13,353 bases of DNA from Bacillota bacterium (GTDB taxonomy: Bacteria; Bacillota; Bacilli; Bacillales; Cytobacillaceae), in NCBI GenBank assembly GCA_023387295.1, contig JAEWIG010000024.1, forward strand, positions 1 through 13,353. The letters run 5' to 3'. Each line of letters starts with the position of its first letter. Position 1 is the stretch's first letter. Below the pieces are notes generated by a model, which was not told the origin of the DNA, did not search any database, and saw nothing but the letters and a program-made list of their open reading frames with translations. Positions 1-7,622 of this stretch are shown piece by piece. The translations under genes and the position numbers were made by a program.

Positions 1-1
1 T

Positions 2-1915
2 GAATATGTACACGCGAAAAGTCGCCTAACTTCACCATTAATTCGCAAAGCTGGGAAACTTGTAGAAACAACATGGGAAGAAGCCTATGAGTTTATAGCT
101 GGAAAGTTAAAAGGGATAAAGGAGCAATTCGGTCCTGAATCTATCATGATGTTTGCAACAGCAAGAAGTACAAACGAAGTAAACTATGTAACTCAAAAAT
201 TTATGCGGACTGTTATTGGTAGCAATAATATTGATGGATGTAACCGAACTTGACACGCTCCTAGTGTTGCCGGTCTGGCAACTGTATTTGGAAGTGGATT
301 TCCAACAAATCGATTAGAAGACTTTGATAAGGCTGAAGTGTTGCTGCTAATGGGTTCCAACACAACTGAGGCCCACCCAATTATTGCAAATCGAATAAAA
401 AAAGCAGTTAAATCTGGCTTGAAAATAATTGTTGTTGACCCACGAAAAATTGATATGGTTAAATTTTCACACCGCCATTTACAACTAAATGTCGGTTCCG
501 ATATTGCTTTAATGAATGCAATGATTCATGTGATCATTAAAGAAGAATTGTATGACTCTAATTTTATTGAAAAATTTACTGCTGATTTTGACACATTAAA
601 GAAGCAAGTGGAAATGTATACACCAGAATTCGCATCAGAAATCACTGGCTTATCTCCAGATGATATTATTGCAACTGCAAGAGAATATGCCAAGGCAGAT
701 AGAGCGATGATTGCCTATACTCTAGGAATTACCGAGCATCATTGTGGAGTAAATAATGTTTTTGATGTTGCCAATTTAGCATTATTAACTGGGCATATTG
801 GAAAAGAAGGCAGTGGCATCATGCCTCTTAGAGGACAAAATAATGTACAAGGTGCCGGTGATATGGGATGTTTACCGAATCAATTACCAGGTGCTGTTAG
901 CATAACGAATGATGAATATCGATCTCGTTTTGAAAAAGCATGGAATATGAAAATTAATCCAGTTGCTGGAGATACACAAACGAGAGCATTTGAAAAGATG
1001 GAAAACGGGTATGTAAAAGCCCTTTATTGTATCGGGGAAAATCCGTTAGTGGCTGATGTTCATAGACATCATACGAATGATCTTCTACAGAAGCTAGATT
1101 TGCTAATTGTACAGGATATTTTCTTAACGGAAACAGCAAAATTGGCAGATGTTGTTTTGCCAGCAAGATCATGGGGAGAAGTAGAAGGAACCTATACAAA
1201 TACAGACCGTCGAATTCAACGTGTTCGTAAAGCGGTAGAGCCGCATCCGAATACGAAGGATGATTGGCAAATCCTTTGTGATTTATCATCCATGCTTGGT
1301 TATGAGATGAACTATCATAATAGTGAAGAGATTTGGGAGGAAGTTCGAGAGCTAGCTTGGGAAATGTATGGTGGAATGCCATACTCAAGACTAGAGAAGG
1401 AATATAGCCTTCATTATCCATGCCCAGATGAATCCCACCCAGGAACTTTCGTGCTTCATGAACGCTATCATAACGAAAGTGAGTTTGCTGGTAAAAAATC
1501 ATCCTTCGTTCCTGTTATGTATACAGAGCCTGTTGAGCTTCCAGATGAAGAGTATCCATTTACGTTAACAACGGGTAGACGCTATGAATCCTATAATACA
1601 CATACACAAACATTGTATTATGCTCCTGGTGTGAAAATTAAGCAAACAGAGGAGTCTGCTGATATTCATCCAGAAGATGCAGAACGATTAGGAATTGAAT
1701 CAGGAGATCTTGTCGAAGTAAGCTCAAGACGTGGTAGTGTGACAGTAAAAGCAAAAGTAACGGATCAGGTGTCACCTGGTCTAGTATTTATGAGCTTTCA
1801 CTTTAGTGATGTACCTACTAACGTTTTAACAATAAATGAATTTGACCCGATTTCGGGAACAGCTGAGTTTAAGGCATGTGCCGTAAATATTAAACCTCTA
1901 CATTCAGCTAACTAA
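2..1915 (+). CDS. fdhF: Formate dehydrogenase alpha subunit, selenocysteine-containing (5' end outside window)
   Basis: Catalytic subunit of a molybdenum/tungsten bis-pterin formate dehydrogenase, oxidising formate to CO2. The frame is open from the window edge and gives 637 visible residues if TGA at 251-253 is read as selenocysteine (visible residue 84). Around it the protein reads GCNRT-U-HAPSVAGLA, the family's active-site motif, with His directly after the ligand as in E. coli FdhF. The catalytic Arg of PLRGQNN is visible residue 277, which is 193 residues after U84; in E. coli FdhF Sec140 and Arg333 are also 193 apart. The C-terminal pterin dinucleotide-binding domain (about 515-630) begins near LTTGRR. 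The missing N-terminus would hold at least the first [4Fe-4S] site, and in Bacillus YrhE/YjgC-type proteins further Fe-S domains. A conventional gene call would start falsely at 338 (TTG) and lose the active site. The alternative is a Cys-to-TGA nonsense mutation, which I consider less likely because of the hairpin. Confidence 0.9.
251..285 (+). promoter_or_regulatory. Selenocysteine UGA codon with bacterial SECIS-like hairpin
   Basis: TGA (251-253) is followed 12 bases later by a perfect 6-bp stem, GTTGCC (266-271) with GGCAAC (277-282), closing the loop GGTCT (272-276). Counting U of UGA as 1, G23 and U24 fall in the loop and a U lies at 17. These are the positions SelB reads in the E. coli fdhF SECIS, whose loop also contains GGUCU. 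One difference is that U17 can pair with A31 here, whereas it is bulged in E. coli. The stem uses GCC and CTG codons, which look uncommon in this AT-rich gene, and this suggests selection on RNA structure. Part of the complementarity could come from the conserved VAGLA peptide. No folding energy was computed. Confidence 0.82.
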
Positions 1916-1947
1916 ACAGCTAATTTCATAGAAATAATAGTTAATAA

Positions 1948-1979
1948 AGGAAAAGCAGACTGGTGCTTTTCCTCTTTTT
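1948..1979 (+). terminator. Rho-independent terminator after fdhF
   Basis: GGAAAAGCA (1949-1957) pairs with TGCTTTTCC (1964-1972) around a six-base loop, extended by A1948-T1973 and followed by TCTTTTT. It lies 33 bases after the fdhF stop and ends that transcript before pssA. Confidence 0.88.
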
Positions 1980-2045
1980 ATGCTAATAATTAAAAATTAG
2001 ATTAAAAAAAATTCTCATGAATGTTATCCAAGCAGTGGATTAAAA

Positions 2046-2054
2046 TGATATAAT
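2046..2054 (+). promoter_or_regulatory. Candidate pssA promoter, extended -10
   Basis: TGATATAAT is a perfect extended -10 (TGn plus TATAAT) between the fdhF terminator and pssA. No good -35 is seen; TTATCC at 2024-2029 is a poor match at 19 bases. An untranslated leader of about 110 bases would result. No SigX-like promoter, known for B. subtilis pssA, was recognised. Confidence 0.5.
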
Positions 2055-2172
2055 TTTATTGTTTCTCTTTTTTACAATGAAATAGAAATGACAGACTGTG
2101 TGCGATATTTTTGAAATTTTTACAGGATTTCTACATAAGCTATCACTATAGAAAGGTGTTGACATATAAAGA

Positions 2173-2868
2173 ATGCGAATAACAAAAGCAATTCCAAATG
2201 CGTTAACTTTAGGAAATTTATATTGTGGTTTTTTATCTATTGGATTTGCAGCTAATGGTCAATATAATAATGCTGCCATTCTAATCCTGATCGGTATGAT
2301 GCTAGATAGTATGGATGGGCGAATGGCAAGAATGTTAAATGTAGACAGCTCATTAGGGAAAGAGCTTGATTCCTTAGCAGATATTGTTACATTTGGAGTA
2401 GCTCCCTCATTTTTAGTTTATTATACATACTTCTTTCAATTTGGTTTTTTAGGATTAGTTGTAGCAGGGCTTTTTCCTTTATTCGGCGCTTATCGGTTAG
2501 CGAGATTTAATATAAGCTCAACAAAAACTTCATTGGATTATTTTGTAGGTGTTCCAATTACAGCCGCAGGGGGGATACTAGCTATCCTCACATTATTTGG
2601 CGATAAAATACCACATATTGCTACGACCGTAGTTTTCACAGCAATGTGCTTTCTTATGGTAAGTAAAATTCGAATTCCAAGCTTAAAAAAGGTCCCATTA
2701 CCTAAGTATGGAACAATTGTTACCGTTTTTCTTGGCTGTGTATTATTTATCATTTATCAAACAGGTTCAAGTGGTCAAGTTCCTTATTTTATTTACATTG
2801 CGACACCAATGTACATAGCGTATTTAGCCTATCGATTTGTTAAAGGGAAGAACAAAAAAGAAGAGTGA
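2173..2868 (+). CDS. pssA: CDP-diacylglycerol--serine O-phosphatidyltransferase
   Basis: Integral membrane enzyme that makes phosphatidylserine from CDP-diacylglycerol and L-serine, the precursor of phosphatidylethanolamine. The CDP-alcohol phosphotransferase signature is complete: D48-G49-x2-A52-R53-x8-G62-x3-D66-x3-D70, preceded by D45. These Asp residues bind the metal and carry the catalytic base. The N-terminus IPNALTLGN is typical of Gram-positive PssA. Hydrophobic segments fill most of residues 10-40 and 75-220, and the C-terminus is basic (KGKNKKEE). At 231 residues it is longer than the B. subtilis protein (177 aa, from memory), the extra length being C-terminal membrane segments. 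The ATG at 2173 is the only reasonable start, since an in-frame TAA lies at 2167. Its likely ribosome site AAAGGTG (2152-2158) is rather far, 14 bases. The phosphatidylserine decarboxylase gene often linked to it is not next to it here; the gene stands alone between terminators. Confidence 0.95.
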   Translation: MRITKAIPNALTLGNLYCGFLSIGFAANGQYNNAAILILIGMMLDSMDGRMARMLNVDSSLGKELDSLADIVTFGVAPSFLVYYTYFFQFGFLGLVVAGLFPLFGAYRLARFNISSTKTSLDYFVGVPITAAGGILAILTLFGDKIPHIATTVVFTAMCFLMVSKIRIPSLKKVPLPKYGTIVTVFLGCVLFIIYQTGSSGQVPYFIYIATPMYIAYLAYRFVKGKNKKEE

Positions 2869-2882
2869 TTAAAGTGTAAGGG

Positions 2883-2910
2883 AAGAGAGGTGATATACCT
2901 CTCTTTTTTT
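2883..2910 (+). terminator. Rho-independent terminator after pssA
   Basis: AAGAGAGGT (2883-2891) pairs perfectly with ACCTCTCTT (2897-2905) around the loop GATAT and runs into seven T (2904-2910). It lies 14 bases after the pssA stop. Confidence 0.93.
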
Positions 2911-3018
2911 GTGAAAATATTACAAAATATTAACAATTATTTAAAGGAATTTTCATAAAGGCCTATTAAATCAATATTTTACGATATTTCTCTTTAATAG
3001 CATGCCAGTAAGGTAAAA

Positions 3019-3058
3019 TCGACAAAATATTGTATCGACTGCCAAATTATGATAAGAA
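3019..3058 (+). promoter_or_regulatory. Possible promoter and overlapping imperfect palindrome before the c-di-GMP gene
   Basis: The 240 bases between the pssA terminator and the next gene hold an imperfect 20-base palindrome at 3019-3038 (TCGA arms, 16 of 20 positions symmetric). It overlaps a weak -35, TTGTAT (3030-3035), which is 17 bases from TAAGAA (3053-3058). The promoter match is poor. No c-di-GMP riboswitch or SigD promoter was recognised. Confidence 0.25.
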
Positions 3059-3136
3059 TAGACTATATATAAATATAAAATCCATTATTTAGAATATATG
3101 AATCTTTAGGAGTATATTTAGAAGTCGAAGCTGGTA

Positions 3137-3154
3137 AAAGGGTGATAGTCATTG
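3137..3154 (+). promoter_or_regulatory. Ribosome binding site and TTG start of the PAS-GGDEF-EAL gene
   Basis: AAAGGGTGA (3137-3145) sits six bases before TTG at 3152, a normal distance. The next in-frame ATG (3161) would be 15 bases away, so the TTG start is preferred. Confidence 0.7.
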
Positions 3155-5332
3155 GATGGAATGTTTGACCAAGATCGAGTACAGCCATGGATAGATTCAT
3201 TACAGGAATTGTTTAAAGATGGTCGAGAAACATATGAGAAATTTTTGGGAATGGAAAAAGAAATCCATCAGATTAGTGGTTTTTTGCAAAATTTCACGAA
3301 TTTACGCTACGCATTAGATGTTTCTGCAATTGTCGCTGTTACAGATGTAAAGGGTAGAATTATTTATGCAAATAATAAATTTTGTGAGCTATCTAAGTAT
3401 AGTCGAAATGAGCTGTTAGGAAAGGATCATCGATTACTTAATTCTGGATTCCACGATAAAAAGTTTTTTAAAAAAATGTGGAATACGATTAATCAAGGGG
3501 AGGTATGGGAAGGGGAGGTTAAAAACAGGGCAAAAGATGGAACGTTATACTGGGTGAAAACAACGATTGTTCCTTTTAAGGACCAAGATGGAATTCCGGT
3601 TATGTATATAGCTATCAGAACAGATATTTCAGAAGGAAAATTTGCTCAAGAAAGATTGCTAACCGCTTTACAAAATGATTTCCACCATGTTGTTAATTCT
3701 ATGCATAATTTTATCTTTAAAGTCATTCGCAACTCAGAGGGACAATTTATTTATAAACTTAGTGATGGGAAATTAGCACATCAATTAGAATTAGCAAATG
3801 AGAAAACCTATAATAAGAGTCCTGATGAAGTTTTTCCATCTGATTTGGCTACACTTATAACAGATAATTATAAGGAAGCATTTAAGGGTGAGCCCGTTTC
3901 ATATCAATATTCCTATAAAGATAGACAGTTATTAACCTTTCTTTCTCCGATATATCGTGATGGAAAGGTTATTGAAGTAATTGGAAATTCAAATGATATT
4001 ACTGAATTACAAAAAGCACAAGAAGACGTAGAGTTTATGGCTTTCCATGATTTGTTAACAAGTTTACCGAATCGACGGAAGTTTAGCTACGATTTAAATC
4101 ACATTATTAATCATTCTTTTGACACAAAGCAAAATATAGCTTTGTTTTTCCTCGATCTAGATAGATTTAAACAAATTAACGACTCATTAGGACACTCAGT
4201 TGGTGATGAGCTAATTAAAGAGGTTTCAATAATCCTTAAGCGAATAATTGGTTCTAAGGCACATATTTATCGATTTGCGGGTGATGAATTTGTGCTAATA
4301 TTTCCAAACTGTAATAAAAAGTTGGTTGAAACGTATGTTAAGCAAATTTTAGATGTTTTCGACCAATCTATTGTTCTTCCATCGAATTTACAAATCTATT
4401 CTACTTGTAGCATTGGCATAAGCCTTTATCCTGAGCATGGTGAAGATTATGAAACATTATTAAAAAACGCTGATGCTGCTATGTATGTTGCGAAAACAAG
4501 TGGTCGAAATAATTACCGAATTTATCAGCAAGAGATGAATGCATCTAAAGAAGAAATTTTACTAATTGAGTATCATTTACGAGAAGCAATCGAAAATAAT
4601 GAATTGGAACTATACTATCAACCGAAGCTAGATTTAGAGACAAAGAAAATCAATGGAATGGAAGCATTACTTCGTTGGAATAGCCCAGTTTTTGGTCAAG
4701 TCCCACCAGATAAGTTTATTCCGATTGCGGAGGAAACAGGATTAATCATAAAAATTGACCGTTGGGTATTAGAGGAAGCCTGCCTGCAAAACAAACTGTG
4801 GAATGAATCATGGTTTTCTTCACCGTTAAGAATAGCTGTTAACATTTCCCCTTTGCATTTTCGTCTCCCTAATTTCGAGACGGTCGTTGAAAAGGTGTTA
4901 AAAAAGACGGGGCTAAATCCACAATTGCTTGAAATTGAAATTACTGAAAACAGCTTTATTGATCAAGCAGAGGAATGTATTCATTGTTTAAATAAATTAC
5001 AACAGTTAGGCGTTACTGTGGCAATTGATGACTTTGGCAAGGGATATTCCTCGCTTAATTATTTAAGAATGTTTCCGATTAATGCGCTGAAAATTGATCG
5101 GAGCTTTATTCATGAGGTGTCAAAAAATAAAGATGATATTGCGATTGTAAAGGCGATTATTTTCCTAGCACATGAACTAAATTTAAAAGTAGTAGCCGAA
5201 GGTATTGAAACAAAAGAGGTTATTCAATTATTAGAGGATATTGGTTGTGATGAAATTCAAGGTTTTTATGTTAGTAAGCCTCTTCCCAAAAAGGACTTTG
5301 AAGCCGTTTATGATCGTTTGGTTAAAGGATAA
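3152..5332 (+). CDS. PAS-GGDEF-EAL cyclic-di-GMP signalling protein
   Basis: A 726-residue soluble protein with no membrane segment. Order: N-terminal helical part (1-50); PAS with PAC (about 53-170); a second, more divergent PAS-like region (about 172-290) ending NDITELQKAQ; GGDEF (about 293-458); EAL (about 468-722). The EAL domain has its expected catalytic residues: E504 of EALLRW, N564, E596 and E599 of EITE, D626-D627 of DDFGKGYSS, K647, E683 and E686 of AEGIE, and Q703. It is therefore expected to hydrolyse c-di-GMP to pGpG. The GGDEF signature is AGDEF (376-380). This variant is not necessarily dead: V. cholerae VCA0965 with AGDEF makes c-di-GMP. No RxxD inhibitory site lies at the usual place before it. 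The PAS domains probably sense a redox, gas or small-molecule cue, unidentified. The gene precedes a chemoreceptor on the same strand, which suggests a role in the choice between motility and settling. Confidence 0.93.
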   Translation: MDGMFDQDRVQPWIDSLQELFKDGRETYEKFLGMEKEIHQISGFLQNFTNLRYALDVSAIVAVTDVKGRIIYANNKFCELSKYSRNELLGKDHRLLNSGFHDKKFFKKMWNTINQGEVWEGEVKNRAKDGTLYWVKTTIVPFKDQDGIPVMYIAIRTDISEGKFAQERLLTALQNDFHHVVNSMHNFIFKVIRNSEGQFIYKLSDGKLAHQLELANEKTYNKSPDEVFPSDLATLITDNYKEAFKGEPVSYQYSYKDRQLLTFLSPIYRDGKVIEVIGNSNDITELQKAQEDVEFMAFHDLLTSLPNRRKFSYDLNHIINHSFDTKQNIALFFLDLDRFKQINDSLGHSVGDELIKEVSIILKRIIGSKAHIYRFAGDEFVLIFPNCNKKLVETYVKQILDVFDQSIVLPSNLQIYSTCSIGISLYPEHGEDYETLLKNADAAMYVAKTSGRNNYRIYQQEMNASKEEILLIEYHLREAIENNELELYYQPKLDLETKKINGMEALLRWNSPVFGQVPPDKFIPIAEETGLIIKIDRWVLEEACLQNKLWNESWFSSPLRIAVNISPLHFRLPNFETVVEKVLKKTGLNPQLLEIEITENSFIDQAEECIHCLNKLQQLGVTVAIDDFGKGYSSLNYLRMFPINALKIDRSFIHEVSKNKDDIAIVKAIIFLAHELNLKVVAEGIETKEVIQLLEDIGCDEIQGFYVSKPLPKKDFEAVYDRLVKG

Positions 5333-5352
5333 TTAGGTATTGTCACAAGGAA

Positions 5353-5384
5353 AGTGGAAATCGGTCTGGATACTGATTTCCACT
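5353..5384 (+). other. Strong intergenic hairpin between c-di-GMP gene and chemoreceptor
   Basis: AGTGGAAATCGGT (5353-5365) pairs with ACTGATTTCCACT (5372-5384), a 13-bp stem with one G-U pair and a six-base loop. No T-run follows on either strand, so it is not a standard terminator. It ends 28 bases before the ribosome site of the next gene. It could be an mRNA-stability or processing element, or a weak attenuator. Confidence 0.6.
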
Positions 5385-5412
5385 ACCTTAATAAAAACCG
5401 CTATTCTAAACA

Positions 5413-5432
5413 AAAGGGGGCAAAATGAAATG
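5413..5432 (+). promoter_or_regulatory. Ribosome binding site that fixes the chemoreceptor start
   Basis: AAAGGGGG (5413-5420) is nine bases before ATG at 5430. The longer reading frame from TTG at 5340 would translate through the hairpin and put 30 unrelated residues before the first membrane helix, so 5430 is chosen. ATG at 5425 is out of frame. Confidence 0.8.
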
Positions 5433-7400
5433 AATAGTATTAAAACGAAGCTGTTAGCGGTTGTTGTACCTATTATTTGTATTGCTTTAATTTTGGTTGC
5501 TTATATAAATCAAATAAAAGCAAAAGAATTTCTAGAAGCCAACTTTGAAAAATATTCTATAGCCAACTTAGAAAAAACACAGGAAAAACTAGATGATACT
5601 TTTCGTATTCATATTGAGAGATTAAAAGGTTTTGCGGAAAGCTCAGATGTTATTAGTGGAGATAAAGGCCAACAACAAGCATTTATTAATCGCGTAGCGA
5701 AAGAATTTACTGATTATTCCGTTATTTTGATAGCGGATTTAAAAGGAAATACGATTACATCTATTAATAAAGATATAAATATTTCTGAACGTGATTACTT
5801 TCAAACAATCGTCTCAGGTAGTGAATTTTCTATTTCAGATCCAATTATTAGTAAGGTTGATAATTCAACGACAATCGTTTTTGCAGTACCAATTAATGAT
5901 GACAAAGGGAAAACAGTTGGCGTGTTGGGGGGAACCTTCCCGATCGATAGTTTACAGAAACTCGTTTCTGAAGTGAAAGTTGGAGAAACAGGATACGCTT
6001 TCTTAACCGATGAAAATGGTATGTTTATTGAACATCCTAATGATAAGTTAGTGCTCGAAAAATCTGTATCTGACTTAGGAATTCCAGTTTTAGAAACTGC
6101 TATTAAGGATGTAAGAACAGAAAAAACTGGGAGCATTCGCTATATTTTCGAAGGAATTGATAAGTTTACTTTTTATCAAAAATTAACGTCTAACAATTGG
6201 GTATTGTTTATTGGAGTTCCAACGGCTGAAGCTACTAGCGAGTTATCGTATTTGACGAAGCTTTCTTTTGTTACTGTGGGAATAATTTTAGTTTTTTCAA
6301 TCATAATTATTTTTATTTTTTCTTCTAGACTAGTTAAACCAATACAAAAAATGAGCCATTTAACTTCTGTAGTCGCGAAAGGGGATCTGACCTTATCAGT
6401 TGAACATCAAGCAAAAGATGAGATTGGAATTCTCGGTGCAAACTTTAACACCATGATTTCTGGAATGCAAAGAATTCTAAAGCAAATCCATTTAGTTTCA
6501 GATCATGTTAAGCAATCCTCTACAACACTGGTAAACTCAAGTGAGGAAACAAAGCTATCGGCTGAACAAGTTGCTACTGCGATTAATGAATTAGCTACTG
6601 GTACTACCGATATAGTCAATTCTGTAACAAGTGTAACAGATAAAGTTCAATATATGAGTAATACGCTAGAAGACTTAAGTAAATTTGCGAGCGAGGTAAA
6701 TGAAACCTCCCTACAAAGTAAGGCGTTGTCAGAAAAAGGAGAGGTACTTGTTAATTTGGCCATTGATTCTATTCGAGAGGTGAATAATCAAGTCCAAGAA
6801 ACAGCAGAAATTATTCAGCTCGTTGATAAAAGGTCTACAGAGATTGGCAATGTCATAGAAATAATCACAAGAATTGCAGAACAAACAAATTTACTCGCTT
6901 TAAATGCATCTATTGAGGCGGCGCGAGCAGGTGATGCTGGTAGAGGCTTTGCTATTGTAGCAGAAGAGGTTAGAAAGCTTGCTAGTGAAACGAATCATTC
7001 TGCTGAAAGAATCTCAAACATGATTTCAGAAACGCAAAACGAAAGCCACCGAGCAGTAAAATCGATTGATATAGGATTAAGTGTTGTTGAAGAAGGTATG
7101 CAAGCAGTAATTCAATCGGGAGAAGCATTCACGAAAATATCTGAAAATATTAATATGACTTCTGCTCAAATTGAAAAGACAAATAACTCAATTAGAAACC
7201 TAGAAGAGGTTAGCTTGAGCATAACAGAAGACATGGAAAGCATTTCAGCTGTAACAGAACAATCCTCAGCTAGTGCCGAAGAAGTTAGTGCAGCATCCGA
7301 ACAACAAGCAGCAAGTGCTATCCAAATTTCTAATGATGCGATTGAACTTTCTAACCTAAGCAATGAATTACAAGAAATGATGAAACAATTTAAAATATAG
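5430..7400 (+). CDS. Methyl-accepting chemotaxis protein with Cache sensor domain
   Basis: A 656-residue transmembrane chemoreceptor. TM1 is about residues 8-27. An extracytoplasmic double-Cache domain (about 35-275) contains RDYF at 121-124, the place where amino-acid-binding dCache domains usually have RxWY, so an amino-acid ligand is not assured. TM2 is about 278-299, HAMP about 300-352. A long coiled-coil signalling domain follows, with the highly conserved hairpin tip from R481 through E484[18 protein letters not shown] to about 515, which binds CheW and CheA. No CheR-binding pentapeptide is seen at the C-terminus (MMKQFKI). Several Glu/Gln pairs in the helices (such as SSASAEEV) are plausible methylation sites. 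It lies 97 bases after the c-di-GMP gene, on the same strand and without a clear terminator between, so co-transcription is possible. A SigD promoter, usual for such genes in Bacillus, was not recognised. Confidence 0.95.
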   Translation: MNSIKTKLLAVVVPIICIALILVAYINQIKAKEFLEANFEKYSIANLEKTQEKLDDTFRIHIERLKGFAESSDVISGDKGQQQAFINRVAKEFTDYSVILIADLKGNTITSINKDINISERDYFQTIVSGSEFSISDPIISKVDNSTTIVFAVPINDDKGKTVGVLGGTFPIDSLQKLVSEVKVGETGYAFLTDENGMFIEHPNDKLVLEKSVSDLGIPVLETAIKDVRTEKTGSIRYIFEGIDKFTFYQKLTSNNWVLFIGVPTAEATSELSYLTKLSFVTVGIILVFSIIIIFIFSSRLVKPIQKMSHLTSVVAKGDLTLSVEHQAKDEIGILGANFNTMISGMQRILKQIHLVSDHVKQSSTTLVNSSEETKLSAEQVATAINELATGTTDIVNSVTSVTDKVQYMSNTLEDLSKFASEVNETSLQSKALSEKGEVLVNLAIDSIREVNNQVQETAEIIQLVDKRSTEIGNVIEIITRIAEQTNLLALNASIEAARAGDAGRGFAIVAEEVRKLASETNHSAERISNMISETQNESHRAVKSIDIGLSVVEEGMQAVIQSGEAFTKISENINMTSAQIEKTNNSIRNLEEVSLSITEDMESISAVTEQSSASAEEVSAASEQQAASAIQISNDAIELSNLSNELQEMMKQFKI

Positions 7401-7414
7401 GTTTATAAAATTTT

Positions 7415-7460
7415 AACTGCTTGGCTCTTTATGAAATAAGAGTCAGCAGTTTTTTCTTTT
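7415..7460 (+). terminator. Rho-independent terminator after the chemoreceptor gene
   Basis: AACTGC-T-TGGCTCTT (7415-7429) pairs with AAGAGTCAGCAGTT (7438-7451) with one bulged T and one G-U pair, followed by TTTTCTTTT. It begins 14 bases after the stop codon. Confidence 0.88.
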
Positions 7461-7605
7461 GATATTGATATATATTCATATTTCTATGAATCCTTTCCGT
7501 TATCATGTGTAGGACAGAACTACGCCATGCGTTTGAGTAGCCAGAATAAAATTATAGCAGTATAATAACTTTATTAAAATTTAGCATATATATTACAATA
7601 GTAAA

Positions 7606-7622
7606 AAGGAGTCTTTTATGTG
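7606..7622 (+). promoter_or_regulatory. Ribosome binding site and GTG start of the TerC-family gene
   Basis: AAGGAG (7606-7611) is eight bases before GTG at 7620. An overlapping ATG at 7618 is in another frame and meets TGA after four codons, so it is only a decoy. The 5' leader from 7461 has AT-rich -10-like sequences (TATAAT at 7561, TACAAT at 7594), neither with a convincing -35. Confidence 0.8.

Noticed and set aside
251..253. TGA as a nonsense mutation or sequencing error making a pseudogene
   Set aside because: The codon sits exactly at the Sec/Cys ligand position, the frame is intact on both sides, and a SECIS-like hairpin follows at the proper distance. It remains the main alternative until selA, selB and selC are looked for.
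954..1502. 182-codon open frame on the minus strand
   Set aside because: It lies wholly antisense to the strongly conserved formate dehydrogenase frame and resembles no protein I know.
2911..3151. c-di-GMP riboswitch or SigD promoter before the c-di-GMP gene
   Set aside because: No GEMM-type core and no TAAA-N15-GCCGATAT pair could be recognised.
5340..5429. Upstream TTG start for the chemoreceptor
   Set aside because: It has no ribosome site, runs through the 13-bp hairpin, and adds residues foreign to the family. ATG 5430 has a strong site.
7461..7617. yybP-ykoY manganese riboswitch before the TerC-family gene
   Set aside because: The conserved purine-rich and paired elements of that riboswitch were not found.
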